Assembly: GCA_002432945.1 (NCBI GenBank)
Contig: DJHE01000014.1
Location: 1-15,388 of the forward strand
From: Synergistaceae bacterium UBA5827
GTDB lineage: Bacteria; Synergistota; Synergistia; Synergistales; 79-D21
Length of the DNA: 15,388 bases
Direction of reading: 5' to 3'
This document shows, piece after piece, positions 6,978-13,015 of the stretch (position 1 is the first letter of the stretch; each line of letters starts with the position of its first letter). The notes below the pieces were generated by a model, which had not been told where the DNA came from, ran no database searches, and saw nothing but the letters and a program-made list of their open reading frames with translations. Position numbers and translations under genes: made by a program.

Positions 6978-8117
6978 TTAATCTACCTTTGCGAGGTCGA
7001 TCCTGGTGAAAGGCATTTTGCCGAAAGCCTCTTTCATTTCCCTGAAGACCGGCTTGCCGACCAGGAAGGTGTAAATCTCTTCTGCCTTTTTGGCCGGGTC
7101 AACATCCTTGAAGCGATCCGGGTAAAGAACCTTCCCCACGAAATAAGCGTTGGCCAGTATCGAACCATGATTTTGTGAATACCAGTTGTAGGGCAATACT
7201 CCGTAGATCTTGCCCTTTTTCACCGCGGAAAGGATCTGGTAACAGGCCTGGCTTTGAAGCTGACGGAGGGCGTTCACTTCGCTCCCCCCCTGCAGGGTTG
7301 AAAGATCGACAAAGATATACTCGGGATCGATCGCAACGAGGCTCTCCCTGGAAAAGGTCGTTTGCTGGAGCTGCTTGCTCTTGGCCTCGGGCTCTGCAGC
7401 GATGTTTTTCGCGTTGACAAAAAAGAAGGGCGGATAGGTGGGCTCCGTCGATGTCAAACCGTGCGGCCCCTTGTAGGCGATACCGCCGACGTAGCAAGTC
7501 GGCCTTTGGGCATCAGGGATGCCGGCCGTTCGTTTCCTCAGGTCAGCGATCGTGTCGTTTAAGAACGCGATGACTTTTTTGGCCCTCTTTTCCCGGCCGA
7601 TCATTTTTCCCATCATCAAAAGCGTCTCGTCCATGTCCTTCTTGCCGACGTTCAATTGGCCATGGTTGAGAACGATCACGGGGATGCCCGTTTTGGCCTG
7701 CAGTTCTTCGGGATCGTGCCCCATGTTGCCAAATGTCTTGAATATGACCTGCGGCTTTGGGTTAAGGGAAACGATCAGTTCCGGGTTGTCATGCCCGCGA
7801 AACTCCCCGAAAAGAGGTTTCTCCCTCAACTCGGGGTGGGCAATGAAATAGGGGCGGGATTCAAACATGTTCCTCGACTTTTCCATGTCGTCTACAGCCA
7901 CTGCGAGATCCTGCCCCTGGAGATAGACGAGATACCGAAGGCAACCCGACCCCGAGCAGATGACCCGAGTGACATTCCCAGGAACGGTGACATTCCTTCC
8001 CGAGGCGTCCGTCACCTTGACTTCCGCAGTGTTGCCCGCAAAAGCGGTTCCGCCGAGAACCAACAATAAAAGAACGATAATAGCGACCATGCGGCATGAA
8101 GAAAAGCGCGAAAGCAC
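6978..8117 (-). CDS. ABC transporter substrate-binding protein (FepB/BtuF type)
   Basis: This is a periplasmic or surface binding protein of about 379 residues. The GTG at 8117 is chosen because GGGAGGG ends six bases upstream; a longer open frame to 8267 would read through the promoter. The start gives a signal peptide (SRFSSCRMVAIIVLLLLVLGG, then TAFA). The mature part opens with VKVTDASGRNVTVPGNVTRV, the usual start of the periplasmic-binding family for iron and cobalamin complexes, and contains GHDNPELIVSLNPKPQVIF. The late stretch YNWYSQNHGSILANAYFVGK is typical of the subgroup often seen with FmdE proteins. There is no lipobox, so it may be soluble or held by the uncleaved signal. The cargo is unknown; a metal complex or metal-containing cofactor is likely. 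Confidence 0.92.
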   Translation of the reverse strand: MLSRFSSCRMVAIIVLLLLVLGGTAFAGNTAEVKVTDASGRNVTVPGNVTRVICSGSGCLRYLVYLQGQDLAVAVDDMEKSRNMFESRPYFIAHPELREKPLFGEFRGHDNPELIVSLNPKPQVIFKTFGNMGHDPEELQAKTGIPVIVLNHGQLNVGKKDMDETLLMMGKMIGREKRAKKVIAFLNDTIADLRKRTAGIPDAQRPTCYVGGIAYKGPHGLTSTEPTYPPFFFVNAKNIAAEPEAKSKQLQQTTFSRESLVAIDPEYIFVDLSTLQGGSEVNALRQLQSQACYQILSAVKKGKIYGVLPYNWYSQNHGSILANAYFVGKVLYPDRFKDVDPAKKAEEIYTFLVGKPVFREMKEAFGKMPFTRIDLAKVD

Positions 8118-8150
8118 ACCTATCCCTCCCGGCGTCAACCGAACTAAAAT

Positions 8151-8188
8151 ATTACGATTAGTGTAATTCGTAACACGAATAGACGCAA
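8151..8188 (-). promoter_or_regulatory. Promoter with operator dyad for the ABC importer operon
   Basis: On the minus strand a -35 candidate TTGCGT (8188-8183) and a -10 candidate TACACT (8165-8160) are 17 bases apart. The spacer is almost filled by a perfect inverted repeat ATTCGT-GTT-ACGAAT (8180-8166). A second repeat, ATTAC (8151-8155) with GTAAT (8163-8167), overlaps the -10 side. The start at 8117 lies about 43 bases downstream of the -10 box. A repressor, perhaps a metalloregulator, is the likely ligand, but the dyad matches no consensus I can name. Confidence 0.5.
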
Positions 8189-8354
8189 GGGAGTGCCTGG
8201 CGATCAAGTGGGCATCCTGGGCATCCTGGCCCACGAAATGGAGATTAGCGATTGTTGCATGAAGCACTCACTTTATTTCCCGTACAAACAATTGGGGAAG
8301 TCACCTGGAAAGATTCGGTGTATCGGACTTGTGGAAAAACCGACAACGCGGCTG

Positions 8355-8393
8355 AAACAAGCCGGGGCTGGGACACCGATGTCCCAGCCCCGG
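8355..8393 (-). terminator. Intrinsic terminator of the alcohol dehydrogenase gene
   Basis: A perfect 14-bp stem (CCGGGGCTGGGACA 8362-8375 with TGTCCCAGCCCCGG 8380-8393) has a 4-nt loop. Read on the minus strand, it starts 31 bases after the dehydrogenase stop and is followed by CTTGTTTC, a short T-rich tract. It separates the dehydrogenase gene from the ABC operon promoter downstream. Confidence 0.75.
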
Positions 8394-8423
8394 GATAACC
8401 CTCACTTCTTCTCAACCTTGTTT

Positions 8424-9575
8424 CTATTTCATTGACCTCAGCAACCCCATGTACTCGTTTTTCCCCATGGGCCTGGGATTGCTGGCGTTGCTGCCGTTCT
8501 TCACGGATTTCTCCGCGATCGCCTCCATGTCCTCATCCCTCACACCGAGAGAACGGAACGACGGGAGCCCCACTTCCGCAGCCAGCCTCTCCACGTGCTT
8601 CACCGCTTTTTTCGCGCCCTCCTGCTCCGTTGCGTAACCGTACCCCATGGCGGCGGCGATTTTCGCGTACCTCTCCTGGCAATACGGCATGTTGAACTCC
8701 ATGACGGGCGCAAGGGCCACGGCATTGCACATCCCGTGGGGCGCGTCGTACATCCCCCCAAGCGCCTCGGCTATGCAATGAACCGAGGCCACGTCGGAAT
8801 GCGAAAAGGAAATCCCTGCCAGGACGCTTCCCATGAGCATGCCCGTCCTGGCCTCCCTATCGTCCCCCGCGCGAACTGCCCGGGGCAGGTACCGGACGAT
8901 CAACTCGATCGCCTGGAGAGCACAGGCATCGGCAATGGGCTCGCTCGGAATGGCGGTAAAACCTTCAATCGCGTGGGTCAGCGCATCCATGCCCGTTGCG
9001 GCGGTCAGCAACGGAGGCATCGACGCCGTCAGTTCCGGATCGCAAAGGGCAACCTTTGCCGCAAGCCTCGGGTGCCGGATGCTGAACTTGAACTTGTTTG
9101 CCGTATCGGTGATCACCGAACTAAACGTCACCTCGCTGCCCGTCCCGGAGGTGGTCGGGATGGCAACGATCGGGAGAATGTCCCTCACCACGGAGGTTCG
9201 CCCCTCGTAATCCCTGATTTTTCCTCCGTGCGTGGCGATGATCCCGATTCCCTTGGCGCAATCGATGGGGCTTCCTCCACCGATCGCAATGAGGCAATCG
9301 GCCCCGAACGAACTCGCGGCGGCCGCGCCCTCCATCACGTTGCGATCCTTGGGATTCGCCTCCACGGAACTAAAAACCTCGAACTGCACGCCGCTTCCTT
9401 CAAGCTGCGCCCGTATCCTGTCGAAAATCCCCGCGGCGACCAGGCCGGGATCCGTGACAACCAACGGACGTTCCTTTTTCATCTCTTTCAGGACATCCAC
9501 GACAGCGGAAGACACCCCGGACCCGAACTCGATCCGGGTCGGAAGCTCGAAACTGAACGGTTTCATGAGACTCAA
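8424..9575 (-). CDS. Iron-containing (group III) alcohol dehydrogenase
   Basis: This is an NAD(P)-dependent, iron-type alcohol dehydrogenase of about 383 residues, the usual family length. The nucleotide site GGGSPID (about 99-105) and PTTSGTGSE are present. All four metal ligands are visible: D197 and H201 in GMDALTHAIE, H266 in VHCIAEALGG and H280 in APHGMCNAV. It probably interconverts a short alcohol and aldehyde or a related hydroxy compound in fermentative metabolism; the exact substrate is not predictable. The TTG at 9575 is preferred because AAGGGGGG lies six bases upstream. An ATG at 9566, three codons later, gives the more familiar N terminus MKPFSFELPTRIEFG but its spacing would be about 15 bases. 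The gene is monocistronic, with its own promoter and terminator. Confidence 0.95.
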   Translation of the reverse strand: MSLMKPFSFELPTRIEFGSGVSSAVVDVLKEMKKERPLVVTDPGLVAAGIFDRIRAQLEGSGVQFEVFSSVEANPKDRNVMEGAAAASSFGADCLIAIGGGSPIDCAKGIGIIATHGGKIRDYEGRTSVVRDILPIVAIPTTSGTGSEVTFSSVITDTANKFKFSIRHPRLAAKVALCDPELTASMPPLLTAATGMDALTHAIEGFTAIPSEPIADACALQAIELIVRYLPRAVRAGDDREARTGMLMGSVLAGISFSHSDVASVHCIAEALGGMYDAPHGMCNAVALAPVMEFNMPYCQERYAKIAAAMGYGYATEQEGAKKAVKHVERLAAEVGLPSFRSLGVRDEDMEAIAEKSVKNGSNASNPRPMGKNEYMGLLRSMK

Positions 9576-9607
9576 GCCAATCCCCCCTTGGTAAAAGCAT
9601 TGATGCA

Positions 9608-9636
9608 ACTATAGGTGAAAACGGGGACCGTGACAC
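9608..9636 (-). promoter_or_regulatory. Promoter of the alcohol dehydrogenase gene
   Basis: On the minus strand GTGTCA (9636-9631, four of six matches to TTGACA) and TATAGT (9613-9608, five of six to TATAAT) are separated by exactly 17 bases. The start site would fall near 9601, giving a leader of about 26 bases before the TTG at 9575. Confidence 0.5.
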
Positions 9637-9814
9637 CCCATCCGGCCATAGCCCCTTCTCTTTGTTCGTCATTCCGCGGCTTCAAGTTCGGTGGGCTTAG
9701 CTTGTGTAACGGAATTGAGGCTTACCAGCCAGCCCTTTTGTAAGAAAACCCGGGTAAGATTCATGACGGACGAAGAAAACCTGAGCGGACCCCGCAACCA
9801 CCCCATCCTCCGGG

Positions 9815-9848
9815 AAGGCCTCGGTGAAACAAGCCGGGGCCTTTTCAA
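9815..9848 (+). terminator. Terminator-like hairpin
   Basis: AAGGCCTCGG (9815-9824) pairs with CCGGGGCCTT (9834-9843) with one wobble pair, around the loop TGAAACAAG, and is followed by TTCAA on the plus strand. No clear plus-strand gene precedes it, so its role is uncertain. The loop and right arm share the 16-mer TGAAACAAGCCGGGGC with the terminator at 8353-8368. Confidence 0.4.
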
Positions 9849-9860
9849 TTGACTGCGGCA

Positions 9861-9877
9861 AAAGAGGGGATTCCCCT
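9861..9877 (-). terminator. Short intrinsic terminator after the DUF533 gene
   Basis: On the minus strand AGGGG-AAT-CCCCT (9877-9865) is followed by CTTTT, 12 bases after the stop of the DUF533 gene. The stem is only five pairs and the loop three bases, so this is a modest candidate. Confidence 0.4.
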
Positions 9878-9888
9878 GATTCCTTACC

Positions 9889-10254
9889 TTACAGTCCAAC
9901 CATTTGCTCTATTTTCCCAGTTACCTCCTGAGTTAGCCCCAAACCTGACGCCAGTTGCCCCAGGTAGGCTTTCTCCGCCTGTGTATCCACCTCGATCGCC
10001 ATCAGGGACGCCGCATAAACATGGGCCGCCAGTTCCGGCCAGCCTTTTACGGCTGAAATCAAATCCTCGGTTTCCATAGGCTTCTGCATTTGCGTGAGCA
10101 CGTAGCGCTGGTCCTCTGCATCCGCCCCCGCTTCCTGCAGTTTTCCGACGATGCGCTGAATCTCTTCCTCGTCGATCTGGCCATCTGCCTTGGCCGCGTT
10201 GATCATCGCCTTCTGGTTTCTTCCAGGCTTCTCTGTGTGTCTTTTGGCTTGCAA
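9889..10254 (-). CDS. DUF533/TerB-like domain protein, probably N-terminally truncated
   Basis: The 121 residues match the C-terminal domain of the DUF533 (YebE-like) family, a helical TerB-like fold. The key stretches are AMINAAKADGQIDEEE (16-31), QKPM (57-60), VYAASLMAIEVDTQAEKAYL (79-98) and LASGLGL (101-107). Full-length members are usually about 200 residues, with a Gly-rich, membrane-associated N-terminal half that is missing here. The only upstream start in frame is a TTG at 10254 with no good ribosome site, and a stop lies in the same frame near 10286. Either this is a short paralogue or the 5' part has been lost. DUF533 function is unknown. Confidence 0.6.
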   Translation of the reverse strand: MQAKRHTEKPGRNQKAMINAAKADGQIDEEEIQRIVGKLQEAGADAEDQRYVLTQMQKPMETEDLISAVKGWPELAAHVYAASLMAIEVDTQAEKAYLGQLASGLGLTQEVTGKIEQMVGL

Positions 10255-10418
10255 CCAGAAGCGATCATCTTCCCTATTTCGCTTTTATAAGGCCGTATAG
10301 GCCGTGCAACTTGTCCAGGTCCGCGATGGGACGGTAGCCTTGGCAAAAGAGTATAGTGAGCTTAAAGGTCTTCTATTTGCCGACAGCCGGTTCCCGTAAA
10401 ACCTGGGGGGACACAATT

Positions 10419-10787
10419 ATGGACAAAAATTCAAGGGATATCTTTGCCAGCCTCTTGATCGCAACCTCGATAACGGTCCTGGTGCTGGTTTTCGGGACCC
10501 CGGGCGGAGCCAGCCAACCTCTCCTGCCTTCCGCCGTTCCGTTGTTCAACTGGAAGTTTGGGCTCTTCTTTGGTGCGGTCCAATTGCTCTTCTGCTGGAA
10601 ACTGGGGGATAAAAAGTCCTTTTGGATTTTGATTCTCGTGTGGGCAGTAGCTATCCCTTTCATCCACCTGGGAAGCGTGTTTCGGGGCCCCATGGCACTT
10701 TCGGGAGTGAATCGAATGATGGCAGGGGCTTCCTGCGCCAGCGGGCTTGCCCTGGGAATCGCGACCCTGAAGGGAAAGATCGGTTGA
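10419..10787 (+). CDS. Small multi-pass membrane protein, unknown function
   Basis: This 122-residue protein has four hydrophobic segments (about 10-26, 45-61, 68-85 and 98-116) joined by short loops. The ATG at 10419 follows GGGGGGA at a normal distance; an open frame extending to 10356 has no ribosome site. I do not recognise the family. Short Trp/Phe-rich helices and a Lys-ended C terminus are all that can be said. It is transcribed alone, toward the GLUG protein gene on the opposite strand, with a shared terminator between them. Confidence 0.75.
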   Translation: MDKNSRDIFASLLIATSITVLVLVFGTPGGASQPLLPSAVPLFNWKFGLFFGAVQLLFCWKLGDKKSFWILILVWAVAIPFIHLGSVFRGPMALSGVNRMMAGASCASGLALGIATLKGKIG

Positions 10788-10805
10788 GCTTTATGCAGCG
10801 ATAGA

Positions 10806-10846
10806 GTGAAAAAAGGACTCCCCAAAAGAGGAATCCCTTTTTTCAT
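10806..10846. terminator. Bidirectional terminator between convergent genes
   Basis: TGAAAAAAGG (10807-10816) pairs with CCTTTTTTCA (10836-10845) and the inner part TCC/GGA adds a few pairs. The A-run on one side and T-run on the other give a U-tract in both directions. It lies 20 bases after the stop of the membrane protein and 36 bases after the stop of the GLUG protein on the other strand. Confidence 0.8.
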
Positions 10847-10881
10847 CCACACCCGGTTTCTTGCGGTCCTGTTTTCGCTCC

Positions 10882-11997
10882 CTACCTGGACTTCTTCAGC
10901 AACAATCCCAGCGGTACCAGGAAAAGCAGGAACAGAGGGTTCAAAATGCCTGCACTGCAGCCGCTGGAACTGTCTCCCGCCTCCTCGAAAAGATTCTCGG
11001 CCCACTGGAGGTACGGATAGCCGTCGTTCAGGCCTGAATCGATGGCCCACACGCTGCCGAAATCCCAATTCGCGAAAGTCGACTGCGTCTTCATCGCGGA
11101 CGTGCTTTGCGGCGTGCCGTAACCGTTATCGTCCTGCCCGGTCACCGTTTCGTCATAATGACAATCGATCGCTGAAGCAAACTCCCTCGGGGCGCCGATT
11201 ATGCCCCCGCTTTCCGAAGGAGCTGAAACCGGACCCGCCGCATAGCACCGCTCGACAAGCGTGTCGAAGGCCCACGCGACGATCCCGCCCGCCTGGGCAC
11301 TGGTCGCTACAGCCTCCATACGGGAAAAACTGTCGGTGATCGTGCCGGAGCTGCTTTCCCCGACAAGCCCCCCCGCTTCCGCATAGCAAAGCACGCTCCC
11401 CGCGGAGAAACATTCTTTCATCTCCGTGGAGCCCATAATCCAGCCGACAAGGCCGCCGACTCCGTCTCCCCCGTCGTCATCATCACCCGCCAGATTGCCG
11501 ACAACGGCGCACCTCTCGATGACCCCGAACTGGCTGACGCCGGCGATCGCTCCAACGTAGTCGTGCCCCTGGATATTGACGTCGAGGAGGACCAGGTCCC
11601 TGACGAAGAATGGCACTTTCATGCCGCGGTCTTCACCCAGGAACCCGAAGAGCCCGACGCAGGACTGCGAAGGCCTGTCTATGTAGAGGTTTGAAATCGT
11701 GTGCCCGGCACCATCCAGTTCGCCAATAAAGGGGAATTCTTCCGTTCCCACGGGTTCCCACCCGGGCCCCTCGTTGTAAGGGAAAACGTCCAGGTCGATA
11801 TCGGTTCCGAGCCGGTAGTAGGAAATCCTGCTGTCCCGCATCTCGTCAAGCTGGTCTGCAGTCATGATGATGTAAGGGTCAAGTTCCGATCCCGAGCCGG
11901 AGCCCGAGAAGGCGCTTGCCTTTAAAGGAAAGAGGATGAGAGAAAGGAGGACGACCAAGGCCAAGGGAAGGAAACAACGCCTGTTTTCGTAGCCCAT
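10882..11997 (-). CDS. GLUG-repeat surface protein with Synerg-CTERM-type sorting tail
   Basis: This 371-residue exported protein has a signal peptide at 1-29 (ending KASA). An N-terminal part with YIIMTADQLDEMR and GELDGAGHTISNLYI (92-106) leads into four or five repeats of the GLUG type, such as VGAIAG (148-153), VGGLVG (180-185), AGGLVG (208-213), AGGIVA (236-241) and SGGIIG (263-268), each followed by a Cys-containing beta turn. These fold as a right-handed beta helix in surface adhesins and enzymes. WDFGSVWAIDSGLNDGYPYL (311-330) closes the repeat domain. The end, SSSGCSAG (343-350), a hydrophobic segment (351-367) and KKSR, is the layout of Synerg-CTERM, a sorting signal with an invariant Cys resembling MYXO-CTERM. 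The ATG has AAGGAG nine bases upstream. The protein is probably anchored at the cell surface; its ligand is unknown. Confidence 0.88.
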   Translation of the reverse strand: MGYENRRCFLPLALVVLLSLILFPLKASAFSGSGSGSELDPYIIMTADQLDEMRDSRISYYRLGTDIDLDVFPYNEGPGWEPVGTEEFPFIGELDGAGHTISNLYIDRPSQSCVGLFGFLGEDRGMKVPFFVRDLVLLDVNIQGHDYVGAIAGVSQFGVIERCAVVGNLAGDDDDGGDGVGGLVGWIMGSTEMKECFSAGSVLCYAEAGGLVGESSSGTITDSFSRMEAVATSAQAGGIVAWAFDTLVERCYAAGPVSAPSESGGIIGAPREFASAIDCHYDETVTGQDDNGYGTPQSTSAMKTQSTFANWDFGSVWAIDSGLNDGYPYLQWAENLFEEAGDSSSGCSAGILNPLFLLFLVPLGLLLKKSR

Positions 11998-12137
11998 TGC
12001 ACCTCACTCCTTCTTTGTATAATTTGCCTTGTTGCCATTTTAGTTTATATTCATGCCGGGTCTTTTACAACGGGTGAGTTGCCCCAATATTTTGCACCAG
12101 TGATTAAGGGAGCCCTCCAGGTGCAGGCAGCCGTTCC

Positions 12138-12521
12138 TCACTCCGCCTTCATTTCCGCGAGAGCCTCGATCTCCACCAAGGCCCCACCGTGCAGATCCCT
12201 GCTGGGCACAACCACACGAGCCGGCTTGTGAGCACCGAAAAACTCCGCATACACCGCATTCACCTCATCCCAGTACGCCACATCCGGGACATAGACCCTG
12301 CACTGCACGACATTCTCCCTGGAGAGACCGGCAGCCAACAGGATGCGCTCCACGTTAGCCAGGGCCATTCTCGCCTGGGCTCTCACCCCGCCTTCCGGCA
12401 TCACACCTGTTTCCGGGTCAACCGGAAGTTGCCCGGAAATATAAAGCATCCCGTTCGAAATAACTCCGGGGACGTAGTGTCCAACGCTCTTTCGAGTCCC
12501 CTGCGGGATTACGGTTTTCAT
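12138..12521 (-). CDS. ridA: RidA/YjgF-family protein (enamine/imine deaminase)
   Basis: This protein of about 127 residues has the family length and motifs: LYISGQLPVDPETG, ANVERILLAAG and the C-terminal PARVVVPSRDLHGGALVEIEALA. The Arg of PAR and the Glu of VEIE occupy the positions of the substrate-binding Arg105 and Glu120 of RidA, so it may hydrolyse reactive enamine/imine intermediates such as those from threonine or serine dehydratases. Its central part differs from classical RidA, so a subfamily member with another role is possible. The ATG at 12521 is preferred, with AGGGGG six bases upstream; another ATG at 12527 directly abuts that site. It stands alone. Confidence 0.88.
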   Translation of the reverse strand: MKTVIPQGTRKSVGHYVPGVISNGMLYISGQLPVDPETGVMPEGGVRAQARMALANVERILLAAGLSRENVVQCRVYVPDVAYWDEVNAVYAEFFGAHKPARVVVPSRDLHGGALVEIEALAEMKAE

Positions 12522-12706
12522 CTTCATCCCCCTTTCTGGAGCTTAAAACCAAATTCTTTGTTCATTTTATCACTACGACAATGCACAGAGTTCTCTTAGT
12601 TCCCTAGAACTCCCGTTCATTAATCCTTACATTCCTTCTCGTGCATTCTTTCACTCCAAGTGTCTTGCCAGGCCCAGGCAATTCCCCTGACAGCCCCGTC
12701 TCGGTC

Positions 12707-12739
12707 CTGAACAGCAAGCGGGGGAACTTAGGATATAAT
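12707..12739 (+). promoter_or_regulatory. Promoter of the small secreted peptide gene
   Basis: A perfect TATAAT lies at 12734-12739, 50 bases before the TTG start at 12789. The -35 region is weak: CTGAAC at 12707-12712 is 21 bases upstream, longer than usual. Confidence 0.4.
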
Positions 12740-12788
12740 TTGGCAAAGCACAATTTTGATTCTTTTTGACAGAGGGGAGAGAGAGAAT

Positions 12789-12944
12789 TTGAAAAAGGTT
12801 TTCATCGCAATCATGCTTATCCTTTCGATTTCCGGGACTGTTTTTGCGGGTGGGGACAACAATCAGGGGACGACGGGGTCCGGCTCCACGTCAACGGGAT
12901 CCGAGGCTCCCGGGCAAGCTGACCAGTCACGGTCAGGCCGATAA
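12789..12944 (+). CDS. Small secreted Gly/Ser/Thr-rich peptide
   Basis: The 51-residue product starts at TTG with GAGGGGAG nine bases upstream. Residues 1-20 form a clear signal peptide (KKVFIAIMLILSISGTVFAG), leaving about 31 residues rich in Gly, Ser, Thr, Asn and Gln, with no Cys and a basic end (SRSGR). A longer open frame from an ATG at 12756 reads into the ribosome site and is less likely. It has its own TATAAT box and terminator, so it is expressed as a unit just before the 764-residue protein gene. I do not recognise it; a cell-wall or signalling peptide is possible but not shown. Confidence 0.6.
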   Translation: MKKVFIAIMLILSISGTVFAGGDNNQGTTGSGSTSTGSEAPGQADQSRSGR

Positions 12945-12965
12945 CCTTTAACCAACCTGGAACAG

Positions 12966-12991
12966 AACCCCGCTGAAAACGCGGGGTTTTC
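12966..12991 (+). terminator. Intrinsic terminator or attenuator
   Basis: AACCCCGC (12966-12973) pairs perfectly with GCGGGGTT (12981-12988) around TGAAAAC, followed by TTCGC after the stem. It closes the small peptide gene and lies only 25 bases before the ATG of the next gene, so partial read-through would control that gene's level. Confidence 0.65.
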
Positions 12992-13015
12992 GCTTGCCTG
13001 AGGGGGGAAAAGTCG

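Larger units (their letters stand above)
9637..9888. other. Spacer between the dehydrogenase promoter and the DUF533 gene
   Basis: Nothing here looks like a real gene. A 76-codon minus frame (9669-9899) overlaps the DUF533 stop and has an unnatural composition. A 29-codon plus frame (9763-9852) runs through a terminator hairpin. The region holds the two terminator-like hairpins listed separately. Confidence 0.5.

Noticed and set aside
8595..9614. 339-codon plus-strand open frame opposite the alcohol dehydrogenase
   Set aside because: Antisense shadow of a complete iron-type alcohol dehydrogenase; composition is unnatural.
4014..9641. 13-base repeat CGTGACACCCCAT at 4014-4026 and 9629-9641
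   Set aside because: Two copies of a short sequence in different contexts; one overlaps a likely -35 box. It could be a trace of a dispersed repeat but cannot be told from chance here.
9763..9852. 29-codon plus-strand ORF
   Set aside because: Its last third lies within a stable hairpin and there is no convincing ribosome site.
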